NCBI RefSeq assembly: GCF_008000755.1
Contig: NZ_CP041690.1
Span: forward strand, 3,452,501 to 3,516,500
DNA: 64,000 bases
Direction: 5' to 3'
From: Youhaiella tibetensis
GTDB lineage: Bacteria; Pseudomonadota; Alphaproteobacteria; Rhizobiales; Devosiaceae
The translations under genes and the position numbers were made by a program. The notes under the pieces are model-generated. The model saw only the letters and a list, made by a program, of their open reading frames with translations, was not told the origin of the DNA and searched no databases. Numbering within the stretch: position 1 is the stretch's first letter; every line of letters starts with the position of its first letter. Positions 25,461 through 33,399 of this stretch are shown in pieces.

Positions 25461-25490
25461 AACGCCGCCCTTCGGGGCGGCGTTTTTGTT
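25461..25490 (+). terminator. Intrinsic terminator after the binding-protein gene
   Basis: AACGCCGCCC-TTCG-GGGCGGCGTT with a UUCG-type tetraloop is followed by TTTGTT, 20 bp after the stop. Confidence 0.92.
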
Positions 25491-25511
25491 TGGGGGGCAG
25501 CGTCTTTGGCA

Positions 25512-25627
25512 CCCCCCTCCCTGCCTCCCCCGCAAGGGGGGAGGTGTTTCGATCCAGTGGCTGGTGAACAAAGCATTCCCCAACCCCGATGAGCACCTCC
25601 CCCCTTGCGGGGGAGGTTGGGAGGGGG
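25512..25627. repeat. Palindromic intergenic repeat, family B, copy 2
   Basis: It has the same inverted arms as 6312-6429 (CCTCCCCCGCAAGGGGGG and its complement) and a core that keeps GAGGTGTTTCGA and GCTGGTGAAC-A while other core bases differ. Such strongly matched arms with a drifting core are typical of mobile palindromic elements. Confidence 0.88.
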
Positions 25628-25659
25628 CGGAGACACAAACCAGGTTAAGCCGGCAGGTC

Positions 25660-25758
25660 TCCCTCCCCCCTGTGGGGAGGGAACAAGGGTGGGGGTAACC
25701 CCATGCCCGATGTTTGCTGCTTCCCCCACCCTCAATCCCTCCCCACAAGGGGGAGGGA
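25660..25758. repeat. Palindromic intergenic repeat, family A, copy 3
   Basis: Arms at 25660-25695 and 25724-25758 are inverse copies containing CCCTCCCC, TGTGGGGAGGGAA and GGGTGGGGG. They are preceded by GCCGGCAGGTCT as in copy 2. Here the loop between the arms is different and only about 28 bp, as if two half-elements face each other. Confidence 0.8.
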
Positions 25759-25777
25759 AGCCGACCGGCGCTCCCCC

Positions 25778-25810
25778 AAAACAAAAATGCCGCCCCCTTT
25801 CGGGGACGGC
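25778..25810 (-). terminator. Intrinsic terminator of the catabolic operon
   Basis: On the minus strand GCCGTCCCC-GAAA-GGGGGCGGC is followed by ATTTTTGTTTT. It lies 26 bp beyond the stop of the last cupin gene and closes the eight-gene operon. Confidence 0.9.
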
Positions 25811-25835
25811 ACATCTCCTCCGCGGCGTTCCCGCC

Positions 25836-26168
25836 TCAGGCGGGTTTCACCACGCTCTTGAACTCGACCAGGATGTTGGCGTAGCGCGCCGTCCCGACAT
25901 TCTCCAGTTCGTGCGGCATGCCCGGCTCGCGCCAGAGCGCTTCGCCCGGCTTTTCCGCCGTCGGCTTCACGCGCCCGTCGGCGAACCGCATGACGTTGTC
26001 GCCATCTGTCAGCGGTACGACGAGGTAGGGCAGGTCGTGCTGGTGCCAGGCCTGGATCTCGCCCGGCTGCAGCTCCAGCTTCCACACGCGGATTGTCTCG
26101 TTCTCGAAGACGACTTCGTCACCGATCGTACCGAGCCTGGTGCCTTCCGGCATTCCCGTTTCGGACAT
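25836..26168 (-). CDS. Small cupin-domain protein
   Basis: This 110-residue single-domain cupin has AWHQHDLPYLVVPLTDGD (about residue 40) with the two metal-binding His residues and MPHELENVG (about 84) with a third. It could be a metal-dependent dioxygenase, isomerase or ligand sensor. The ATG at 26168 is 2 bp before the stop of the amidohydrolase gene, so it is co-transcribed as the last gene of the catabolic operon. No specific reaction can be assigned. Confidence 0.8.
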   Translation of the reverse strand: MSETGMPEGTRLGTIGDEVVFENETIRVWKLELQPGEIQAWHQHDLPYLVVPLTDGDNVMRFADGRVKPTAEKPGEALWREPGMPHELENVGTARYANILVEFKSVVKPA

Positions 26169-26170
26169 GC

Positions 26171-27142
26171 TCACTCCTTGGAATTGAGGCGCGCCTTGAG
26201 CGCTGCCGGGTTGGTCTGGAAATAGTTCTGTCGGCGCTCCGGCGCGTAGTCGGCAAGCTGGGTATGCGGCTCGACCAGCCCCATGGGGAAGGGCCAGTCC
26301 GAGCCGAACACCACGTGCCCGCCCCCGAACGTCGCCTCGGCATGGATAGCCGCGGCTTCGCTGTGACAGATGCAATCGACATAGATGCCGGGGATGACCT
26401 TGGACGGCGCCGCCCTGGAGACATCCACCCCCGGCCGCGCCGTGTCGAATCCGCGCTCGAACCGCCCCGCCACCATCGGCAGCAGGCCCCCGCCATGGGC
26501 GAAGCACGGCACGATGTTGGGATGGCGCTCGAGGACGCCGGCAAAGATCAGGTGACCGAGCGCCACCGCGCTTTCATAGGGATTGCCCAGGAGGTTGGTG
26601 AGGTAGAACGACTTGAGCCGCCCGTCCCCGCATTCCCCCGGATGGAAGAAGACGAAGGCCCCCGCCGCGTCGAGCGCGGCCCAGAGCGGCTCGAACTCGG
26701 CCATGCCCAGCGTGCGCTCGTCCCCCGTGCCGGCCGGCATGGCAAAGAGCGTGTGCCCCTCGCTCGTGCAATCGCGGGCAATGGCGGCGGCCACGTCGGG
26801 AGCCTCGGTCGGCAGATGGATGAGCACGCTCATCTTACCCGGATAGCGCTCGGCGATCTCGAGCAGGCCCTCGTTCACATAGTCGGCCCACGCCCGTGCC
26901 TCAGCGCCCCGCAGGTGCTGGCGATAGAGCGGAGGCGGCGCCGAGATGAAGGCATGCTCCACCCGGTTGTCATCCATCCATTTGGCGAACGCCTCGGGCT
27001 TGAAGATCGGCTTCATGCCCACCTTGTGCCCGTCGATAATCATGGCCTCGCCATCCCAGCTCACGCCCTCGATGGCCGCGAGCCGGTCTTCCACCACGGG
27101 GATCAGATGCGCATGAACGTCCAGCAGAATACCTTCGGTCAT
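26171..27142 (-). CDS. ACMSD-like metal-dependent amidohydrolase/decarboxylase
   Basis: This 323-residue TIM-barrel enzyme has the metal-binding DVHAHLIP (residues 8-15), FFHPGE (about 175), FAHGGG (about 222) and the C-terminal GSDWPFPMG (about 285) of the amidohydrolase-2 family. The closest pattern is aminocarboxymuconate-semialdehyde or hydroxybenzoate-type decarboxylase. It probably removes CO2 from, or hydrolyses, a ring-derived acid in the pathway. The ATG at 27142 overlaps the monooxygenase stop. A longer open frame upstream is an artefact. The exact substrate is unknown. Confidence 0.82.
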   Translation of the reverse strand: MTEGILLDVHAHLIPVVEDRLAAIEGVSWDGEAMIIDGHKVGMKPIFKPEAFAKWMDDNRVEHAFISAPPPLYRQHLRGAEARAWADYVNEGLLEIAERYPGKMSVLIHLPTEAPDVAAAIARDCTSEGHTLFAMPAGTGDERTLGMAEFEPLWAALDAAGAFVFFHPGECGDGRLKSFYLTNLLGNPYESAVALGHLIFAGVLERHPNIVPCFAHGGGLLPMVAGRFERGFDTARPGVDVSRAAPSKVIPGIYVDCICHSEAAAIHAEATFGGGHVVFGSDWPFPMGLVEPHTQLADYAPERRQNYFQTNPAALKARLNSKE

Positions 27143-28695
27143 CACTTCCGCCCGATAATGGTCTTGTAGAGGCCTTCGATGTCGGCGCTGGCCATGGGCA
27201 GGATCGCCGCCACATGGTCGTCCGGGCGCAGCAGCACCACGACGTCTTCGCCCAGGCCCAGCTTGTCGCGGACCTTGTTGCCGATATCGAGCAGCGCACG
27301 GTCGCGCAGCCCCGAATCCAGCGGCGCGTCCCAGCGCGAAACCACGTAGCTCCGGAGCCCCGGCAGCGTGTCGGCCGGAATATCGGGGCGACGGCGCACG
27401 TCGGTGAAATAGAGCGCCGCAAAGCTGTCGTCGCACAGGTCGTGGAGATATTTCCGCCCGCCCTGCCCGTCGAACACCGGTATGTCGGCGATGCGGTCGC
27501 CGACGCGCAGCGCCGTGCGCTCGGTCTTGACGATCGACCAGTCCCCGGCGCCCTCGGCATCGACCTTCACGCCCAGCAGCGAGCGGGTCATGGCGTTGGC
27601 CCAGTCGGTGCCCGACATGGCCTTGGCCTCGCCGGTCTCTCCGCCCATGAGCTTGCGCGCCGCTTCCGCCATTTCGCCCGAGCCGTGCGCGGCCAGCGGC
27701 TGCTGCTCGCGCTCGTAGCCGTTGAGCAGGCTGTCATCGGCCCAGCCGCGCAGCACCCATGCCAGGCGCCACGGCAGGTTGATGGCGTCGAGCACGCCGG
27801 TATTGAGTCCCAGCGCCCACATCGGGGTGATGAGGTGTGCGGCATCGCCCATCAGGAACACGCGGTCGTTGCGCCACTTGGAAGCGATGCGGTGATGGAC
27901 GCGATAGATGACGGTATTGAGCACTTCGAGCGAGGTCACGTCGCCCACGAAGTGGCGCACCTTGGCCTCCAGCTCCTCGCGCGTGGCCTCCTCGGCCCCC
28001 GGCGCCAGCGGGAACAGGAACCGCCAGCAATGCGGCTGGCGCACCAGGATCATCCACTCGGCCGGATCGGCGAAATAGGCCAGGTACGGGTAGTCGCGCG
28101 GATTGGCCTTGTCGAGGTCGACCTTGATGTCGACCAGCATGTAGCGCACGTCGAGCGACACGCCCTCGACCTCGATCCCGAGCTGCGTGCGCACCGTCGA
28201 GCGGCCGCCGTCGCAGGCGAGAAGATAAGAGCCCTCGACTTCCTCGATGCCCTCGGGCGTCTCGAAGCGGGCGACGACGCCATCTTCGTTCTGGGTGAAG
28301 TCGATCAGCTTGTGCTTTAGGTTGACCCAGCCTTCCGGCAGGTCTTCCAGCCCCTCGGCCAGGATCGGCTCCAGGTGGTGCTGGGGAATGTTGAGGACGA
28401 ACGGAAACCGCGTCTCGTCAAAGAGGTTCTCGGTCATGACCGAAGCGCGACGCTTGTTGGTGGCGCGCTCGATCTCGCCGATCTCGTCCAGGCGCAGGGC
28501 CTTGGAGAGCACTGCCTTGTCCACGCCATAGCGGCGGAAGGCTTCCACCGTGCGCGTCAGGATCGTACCGGCCTTGGTGTCGGACGAGAAGGCATTGTCT
28601 TCCTCGAACGAGCGGAATTCGATGCCGTAGAATTTGAGCGCCAGCGCGGTCATCAGACCCACCGGACCCGCCCCGACAACCAGAACTGGCTTCAT
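27142..28695 (-). CDS. FAD-dependent aromatic-type monooxygenase
   Basis: This 517-residue flavoprotein has the N-terminal dinucleotide motif VVGAGPVGLMTALAL, the CDGGRSTVRTQLGI motif (about residue 160), the second FAD motif MGDAAHLITPMWALGLNTG (about 282) and a C-terminal thioredoxin-like domain (about 390-517) as in phenol hydroxylase and MhpA relatives. Such class A enzymes hydroxylate an activated ring with NAD(P)H and O2. It is the likely ring-attacking step of the operon. The decarboxylase gene overlaps its stop by 1 bp. The substrate is not identifiable from the sequence alone. Confidence 0.88.
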   Translation of the reverse strand: MKPVLVVGAGPVGLMTALALKFYGIEFRSFEEDNAFSSDTKAGTILTRTVEAFRRYGVDKAVLSKALRLDEIGEIERATNKRRASVMTENLFDETRFPFVLNIPQHHLEPILAEGLEDLPEGWVNLKHKLIDFTQNEDGVVARFETPEGIEEVEGSYLLACDGGRSTVRTQLGIEVEGVSLDVRYMLVDIKVDLDKANPRDYPYLAYFADPAEWMILVRQPHCWRFLFPLAPGAEEATREELEAKVRHFVGDVTSLEVLNTVIYRVHHRIASKWRNDRVFLMGDAAHLITPMWALGLNTGVLDAINLPWRLAWVLRGWADDSLLNGYEREQQPLAAHGSGEMAEAARKLMGGETGEAKAMSGTDWANAMTRSLLGVKVDAEGAGDWSIVKTERTALRVGDRIADIPVFDGQGGRKYLHDLCDDSFAALYFTDVRRRPDIPADTLPGLRSYVVSRWDAPLDSGLRDRALLDIGNKVRDKLGLGEDVVVLLRPDDHVAAILPMASADIEGLYKTIIGRK

Positions 28696-28714
28696 GGCTT
28701 TCCTCTAGAGAGTT

Positions 28715-29455
28715 TTATTCTTCATCACGGGTGTAGGCCATGTCGCGGCTCAGGACTGACGCGCTCATCGTCGCGGCGTCCGAGAGCAGGAACATCAGCG
28801 GCCCCACCACGTCCTCGGGAGAACCGACGCCAAGCGTGTTCTTCCAGCTGTCGCCTTCCGCGCCCGGATTGGCGTTGCGGTATTGCGGGGTGTCGATGAC
28901 GCCCGGCCAGATCACGTTGACCTTGACCCGGTGCTCGGCCACTTCCTTGCCGGCGCTCTTGAGGAAGGCGATCAGCCCCGCCTTGGTCGCCGCATAGGCC
29001 GAGGCCTTGGCCCAGCCCTGATGGGCGAGACCGGAAGAGAACGCCACGATCGACCCGCGCCGCCGCTTGATCATGCCGCCGATGGCCGCCTGGTAGCACC
29101 AGACCACGCCATTGAGGTTGACCGCGATGACCTTCTCCCATTCGGAAGGGTCCATTTCGTGGATCTGCGTGCGCGGCTGGATGGCTGCGCCGCAGACGAG
29201 CCCATCGATCGAGCCGAACTCGGCTTCGATGCCGGCAAACGTCGCCGAAACTGCCGCGCGGTCCGAAACGTCGAGCTTGCGGGTGGCAATGGCGGGCGCT
29301 TCTGCCCGAAGGCTCGCCATCGCGTCTTCATTCATGTCGCAGACCACGACCTGCGCGCCGGCCCTGGAGGCCGTCAGCGCCAGCGCGCGTCCGATGCCGT
29401 TGGCCCCGCCGGTAATGACGATCACATCGCCAGTGGCATCGAACGTTGCTTTCAT
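28715..29455 (-). CDS. Short-chain dehydrogenase/reductase
   Basis: This 246-residue Rossmann enzyme has TGGANGIGRALA (residues 15-26), the catalytic Ser region FSSGLAHQG (about 138) and YAATK (about 152). CDM after the second strand ends in Asp, which favours NAD(H). It oxidises or reduces an alcohol/ketone intermediate. The start overlaps the FAH-family gene by ATGA, and the monooxygenase gene follows after 19 bp. The ending YTRDEE is unusual but in frame. Confidence 0.88.
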   Translation of the reverse strand: MKATFDATGDVIVITGGANGIGRALALTASRAGAQVVVCDMNEDAMASLRAEAPAIATRKLDVSDRAAVSATFAGIEAEFGSIDGLVCGAAIQPRTQIHEMDPSEWEKVIAVNLNGVVWCYQAAIGGMIKRRRGSIVAFSSGLAHQGWAKASAYAATKAGLIAFLKSAGKEVAEHRVKVNVIWPGVIDTPQYRNANPGAEGDSWKNTLGVGSPEDVVGPLMFLLSDAATMSASVLSRDMAYTRDEE

Positions 29456-30360
29456 TTGGTCTCGCTCATCGAAGGAATGTCGGTCGTGCCGTGGAGATCG
29501 GCCTCGACCACGCGGTTGCGCAACTGCCCCAGGCCCGTGGCCGAAACCACCATCTCGTCGCCCGGCTTCAAAAAGATCGCCGGCTCGCGCGCATTGCCGA
29601 TGCCCGAAGGCGTGCCGGTGATGATGACATCGCCGGGCTCCAGCGTCATCCCGAACGACAGTTCGGCCACGAGCTCGGCAATCGGGAACGCCATCTGCTT
29701 GAGCTTGGCGCTCTGCATGGTCTCCCCGTTAAGCGTCAGCTCCAGCGTGATCTCGGGCACGTCCAGTTCGTCGCCGGTGACGAGGAATGGCCCGAGCGGC
29801 ATCGTCTTGTCGATGCTCTTGCCCTTGAGCCACTGCCCGCCATGGCGACGCTGCAGGTCGCGCTGCGACACGTCGTTGGCCAGCGTGTAGCCAAACACAT
29901 AGTCCAGCGCCTCGGCCTTGGAGACCGAACGGCAGCGTTTGCCGATGACGATGGCGACTTCCGCCTCGTAGTCCCACTTGGCCGAGATATGCGGGTCCAG
30001 CCCGATCTCGTCGCAGGGGCCGATCACCGTGTTCGGGCCCTTGGTGAAGAACGTCGGAGCCTTGGGCTTGTCGACGTCCTGCCCCTCGCGCTTGCCGCGG
30101 CTTTCCTCGAAATGGTCCCAATAGTTCCAGCCGGTGCACAGGATATCGCGGCCGAAGCGCTGGATCGGCGCCATCAGCTTGGCGTCGGCCAGGGGGATGG
30201 TATCGAGCGGCGCGGCTTCGACCAGCCGCTCGATTTCGGCCTTGCCCCGCCCGATGAGGGTGACCATGTCACCCTCCTGGGCCGGCAGCAGCCGGATCAG
30301 TTCGCCTTCGATCACGCCGACACGCGGCGCACCCGAGTCATTGACGGTAGCAAGACGCAT
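29452..30360 (-). CDS. Fumarylacetoacetate hydrolase-family protein
   Basis: This 302-residue protein has an N-terminal FAH_N-like segment and the catalytic FAH domain with DYEAEVAIVIGKR (about residue 130), LGPFLVTGDELD (about 190) and GDVIITGTPSGIGNARE (about 245). The Glu and Asp residues bind Mg2+. Family members hydrolyse C-C bonds in acylpyruvates or isomerise and decarboxylate ring-cleavage products. It is a lower-pathway enzyme of the operon and lies between the RidA-like and SDR genes with minimal spacing. Confidence 0.88.
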   Translation of the reverse strand: MRLATVNDSGAPRVGVIEGELIRLLPAQEGDMVTLIGRGKAEIERLVEAAPLDTIPLADAKLMAPIQRFGRDILCTGWNYWDHFEESRGKREGQDVDKPKAPTFFTKGPNTVIGPCDEIGLDPHISAKWDYEAEVAIVIGKRCRSVSKAEALDYVFGYTLANDVSQRDLQRRHGGQWLKGKSIDKTMPLGPFLVTGDELDVPEITLELTLNGETMQSAKLKQMAFPIAELVAELSFGMTLEPGDVIITGTPSGIGNAREPAIFLKPGDEMVVSATGLGQLRNRVVEADLHGTTDIPSMSETK

Positions 30361-30367
30361 TTTCTAT

Positions 30368-30766
30368 TTAGCCGTTCGGAAGGACAGCGATGGCGCTGAT
30401 TTCGATGAGGTATTCGTGGCTGACCATCTTGGCGACCTCGACCATGGTCGAAGCCGGCACCGGAGCCTTGAAGTACTCGGCGCGCACCTTGTGGATGATC
30501 GGGAAGTGCTCGATGTTGCGCACATAGACGTCCACGCGCACGATGTCCTCGAGCCCGCCGCCGGCAGCCTCTGCGGCCGCCTTGAGGTTCTCGCAGACCT
30601 GACGGGTCTGGGCTTCCACATCGCCGATGCCGGCAATGGTGCCATCGGCCTTGCGGGCCGTCATACCCGAGATGAAGACCAGCTTGCCCTTCGCCTCGAT
30701 GGTGGTCGCCTGCGAGAAGTGACCATTCGGCTTCGCGAGCTTGTCGCTGGTGATCTGCTCTTTCAT
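30368..30766 (-). CDS. RidA/YjgF-family protein lacking the key arginine
   Basis: This 132-residue protein has the chorismate-mutase-like trimer fold with KLVFISGMTAR, VRVDVYVRNIEHFP and VRAEYFKAPVPASTMVEVAKM. RidA enzymes hydrolyse enamine/imine intermediates, and 2-aminomuconate deaminase belongs here. In active RidA the segment reads PARS/T-xVEV. Here it is PASTMVEV, so the catalytic Arg appears to be Ser, as in other Rid subfamilies. Its role in a pathway containing an Ldh2-type reductase could still concern imines or another carbonyl. It is an internal operon gene. Confidence 0.85.
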   Translation of the reverse strand: MKEQITSDKLAKPNGHFSQATTIEAKGKLVFISGMTARKADGTIAGIGDVEAQTRQVCENLKAAAEAAGGGLEDIVRVDVYVRNIEHFPIIHKVRAEYFKAPVPASTMVEVAKMVSHEYLIEISAIAVLPNG

Positions 30767-30777
30767 TTTTTCCTCTT

Positions 30778-31839
30778 TCAGAAATAACTCTGGACGTCGA
30801 CGCCCAGGGATGCACCCGTTTCGACCAGGCTTTTCCAGGCGGCGGGTGAAACTTTGGCGCGACCATTGGCGCCAGTGCGGGCGGCATAGGCGAGCTCGCC
30901 CGGCGCGAACACGCGTTCGACACCCGGCGCGCGGCGCGAAGCCGAAACACGATCGAGTTCTGACTTGGCCCGGCCCTCGAACTGCCCCTCGGGCGCGAAG
31001 TGCCCCACGTCGATGGCGATGAAGAGGTTCGAGCAGCGATAGGGCGTGGCCATGTTGCCGTAAAGGCCGTTGACCTCGGCCCCGATATTGCCTCCCGAAA
31101 GCCCGCCGGTCAGCAGGTCGACCATGAAGGCGAGACCGAAGCCCTTGGGGCCGGCGGCCGGCAGCAGCATGCCGTCGATGGCCTTCTGCGGATCGGTGGT
31201 CGGCGCGCCGTCCTTGTCGGCAGCCCAGCCCTCGGGGATGGACTGCCCCGCAGCGGCGGCATTGCGGATCTTGCCCATGGCCACGGCGGAAAGCGCCATG
31301 TCCACTTCCGGCCGATATTCGCCGGCGCTCGGCACGGCGATGGCCAGGGGATTGTTCCCCGTCAGCGGCTGCGCGCCGCCGGTGGCCGGCATCAGCGGGC
31401 GCGTATTGGACATCACGATGCCAACGGCGCCTGCATCGGCCATCATGCGCGCATAGCGCCCGGCGGTGCCGAAATGAAAGGCATTCCGCACCGCGACGGT
31501 TGCCATGCCGAACTTCTTTGCGCGCTCAATGGCGATGGCCACGGCCTGGCGGGCCGTCAGCTGGCCCAGGACGTCGCCGGCATCGATCACGACCGCCGCG
31601 TCATTGTCCGAAACCACCTGCCCCTGCGAGCCCTTGGCCACCGAGCCGGCCTTGAGGCGCTCGACATACATCGGCACCAGCATCACGCCATGGGAGGCGA
31701 CGCCCTCGATATCGGCGGCCACCAGGTCCTCGGCAACGATCGCAGCGGCATCGGCCTCGACGCCGCAGCCTTCGAAGATCGCGGCGACGGCCCTGGCCAG
31801 CGCCTCGGCCGAAACCGCCTCGTTGGGAGCGGCGGTCAT
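30778..31839 (-). CDS. Ldh2-type malate/lactate/imine reductase family protein
   Basis: This 353-residue NAD(P)H enzyme has the conserved GVASHGVMLVPMYVERLKAG (about residue 34), with catalytic His, and NTRPLMPATGGAQPLTGNN (about 145). The family includes malate and ureidoglycolate dehydrogenases, 2,3-diketogulonate reductase and cyclic-imine (piperideine/pyrroline-2-carboxylate) reductases. It therefore reduces a 2-oxo acid or cyclic imine. Its start overlaps the cupin stop by 1 bp, and the RidA-like gene follows after 11 bp. Confidence 0.85.
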   Translation of the reverse strand: MTAAPNEAVSAEALARAVAAIFEGCGVEADAAAIVAEDLVAADIEGVASHGVMLVPMYVERLKAGSVAKGSQGQVVSDNDAAVVIDAGDVLGQLTARQAVAIAIERAKKFGMATVAVRNAFHFGTAGRYARMMADAGAVGIVMSNTRPLMPATGGAQPLTGNNPLAIAVPSAGEYRPEVDMALSAVAMGKIRNAAAAGQSIPEGWAADKDGAPTTDPQKAIDGMLLPAAGPKGFGLAFMVDLLTGGLSGGNIGAEVNGLYGNMATPYRCSNLFIAIDVGHFAPEGQFEGRAKSELDRVSASRRAPGVERVFAPGELAYAARTGANGRAKVSPAAWKSLVETGASLGVDVQSYF

Positions 31840-32255
31840 CAGCGGGCATCCTCGTCATTGTCGTACCAATCCGGGCGCACCGGGTAGTGCGGGCCGTCAT
31901 AGATCTCGACGACGACGGTATCTTCATGCGCAAGGGTCGGCCCGTGCACATTGCCCTTGGGGTTGCAGTAGAACGAGCCGGCTTTGAGCGTTACGCCGGT
32001 CTTGGTGTATTCGTAATGGCCCGAAAGGCAGAACATCATCTGGTTGGACGCATGCAGGTGCGGCGTCGGAATGCTGGCGCCCTTCTCGAACTTGATCAGC
32101 GCCACCGAAGCGCCGGTCGCCTCGTCGCGCCACAACATCTTCTCATGCACGCCCTTGAGCGACTTTGCCCGCCAGGGCATGTCGTTCGACTGGATCAGAA
32201 TTTCCTCGAGGGAGGGCATGCCCGGGGGCGTCACTGGAAGTCCGTCGTTGGCCAC
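31839..32255 (-). CDS. Cupin protein, first gene of the catabolic operon
   Basis: This 138-residue cupin has TPHLHASNQMMFCLSGHYEY (about residue 65) with the metal ligands His-x-His and, later, GNVHGP (about 102). It resembles ChrR-like cupins and small extradiol-type dioxygenases such as 2,4'-dihydroxyacetophenone dioxygenase, but the match is only general. As the first gene of the operon it may be the ring- or chain-cleaving dioxygenase that the pathway otherwise lacks. The candidate GntR operator lies 9-41 bp upstream of its ATG. Confidence 0.8.
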   Translation of the reverse strand: MANDGLPVTPPGMPSLEEILIQSNDMPWRAKSLKGVHEKMLWRDEATGASVALIKFEKGASIPTPHLHASNQMMFCLSGHYEYTKTGVTLKAGSFYCNPKGNVHGPTLAHEDTVVVEIYDGPHYPVRPDWYDNDEDAR

Positions 32256-32263
32256 GAGTCACC

Positions 32264-32296
32264 TAAATATCAACTTTCGCTTTAGATGATATTTCA
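32264..32296 (-). promoter_or_regulatory. Inverted TGAAATATCA/TAAATATCA operator of the catabolic operon
   Basis: TAAATATCA (32264-32272) and TGATATTTCA (32287-32296) form an inverted pair centred about 25 bp upstream of the first cupin start. The outer half contains the same TGAAATATC word found upstream of the transporter genes and the GntR gene. The region is unusually AT-rich for this genome, as promoters here are. Confidence 0.65.
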
Positions 32297-32483
32297 CGTG
32301 ATGCGAAAAGCCAAGGGCTAAGTGGCGCCGGTGTGGAAACCCGCGTCACGAATGCGTCGCGCCTGGCGCAAGCAAGCCTCGCGCCAATGCCCGCCGCCGC
32401 GCAGGCTAGCCCATACTTGCTTCAAATTTTATCGATTGGAGGTCACCGACATTCAGTCAAAGCTTTGAAAGATAAGCGAAAAA

Positions 32484-33218
32484 CTACTCCGCCGGGAACC
32501 GGCCGGGTGTCGGCGTCGACCTTTGCAGTTTTTCGAGCCTGTCGCGCAGCGCCCGGATATGGGCGAGCATATAGGCCCCCGCCTCTTCCTCCTTGCCCGC
32601 CACCACCGCGTCCGCGATATAGGCATGCTGCCTGTTGGTCGCCGCCACGTCGATGGTTTGCCAGAGGTTGAGATACCAGAACCGCGTCGAGCGCTCGTGC
32701 AGCATGCGCGAGAAGTCGCCCATCATCGGGTTGCCCGACAGGGCGGCGATCTCGCGATGGAACCAGCGGTCATTGCTGGTGAAGGCCGCGATGTCGGGCG
32801 GCTCGACATTGGCGTCGGTCGCCGTGGCGATCGCCTTGAGCCTGCTCAGTTCGTCCTCGTCGATCTCCCCGGCCGCGACGCGCCGCGCTGCCGAACGCGC
32901 CAGTTCGGGTTCCACCGTCAGGCGCGAATCCAGGATCTTGAGGATTTCTGCCAGGCTGTCCGGCTGCACGATGATGCCCTTGCGCGGCAACACCTCGACC
33001 AGCCCCTCCAGATGCAGGCGCTGCAGCGCCTGATGCACGGGCGTGCGCCCGAGATCGAGCTGCGCGCAGATCGCCGCCTCGTTGAGATATTGCCCGGGAA
33101 GGAAGTGCAGCGTGATCACCTTCTCCTTGATCCGCTCGTAGGCCTGTTCGACCAGTGATTGCTTCTCCCCCGCCGGTGCTCCGGTCTTGGTCTTCTTGGT
33201 CTTGGAAGTCTCCGCCAT
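32484..33218 (-). CDS. GntR-family regulator with FCD domain
   Basis: This 244-residue protein has a Lys/Thr-rich N-terminus, a winged helix (about residues 25-90, with RTPVHQALQRLHLEGLVEV) and an all-helical FCD domain (about 100-230) with FTSNDRWFHREIA, whose His residues usually bind metal near the acid effector. FCD regulators respond to carboxylic acids and often repress catabolic genes. The ATG at 33218 (MAETSKTK) is preferred over an open frame reaching 33401, because CAGGAGCC precedes it. It most likely controls the adjacent operon and the transporter. Confidence 0.88.
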   Translation of the reverse strand: MAETSKTKKTKTGAPAGEKQSLVEQAYERIKEKVITLHFLPGQYLNEAAICAQLDLGRTPVHQALQRLHLEGLVEVLPRKGIIVQPDSLAEILKILDSRLTVEPELARSAARRVAAGEIDEDELSRLKAIATATDANVEPPDIAAFTSNDRWFHREIAALSGNPMMGDFSRMLHERSTRFWYLNLWQTIDVAATNRQHAYIADAVVAGKEEEAGAYMLAHIRALRDRLEKLQRSTPTPGRFPAE

Positions 33219-33268
33219 TACGGCTCCTGTCCCGGGTGGGCTGCTCTCGACAAAGCACATATGGCTAC

Positions 33269-33277
33269 TGAAATATC
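33269..33277 (-). promoter_or_regulatory. TGAAATATC site upstream of the GntR gene
   Basis: The nonamer lies 51 bp upstream of the regulator start codon and is followed by TGAATTCC. It suggests autoregulation by the same protein that is proposed to bind 24345 and 32264-32296. Confidence 0.5.
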
Positions 33278-33399
33278 TGAATTCCACGCCCGTTACCAGC
33301 ATAACGGCTTCCCGCCCGCTTAGCCCCGGTTTCAACAGCGTTATTCCTAGTTCGCATTTCCCATGCCTATACTCGGCCGCGTCATCAGGGAGTCCAGCC

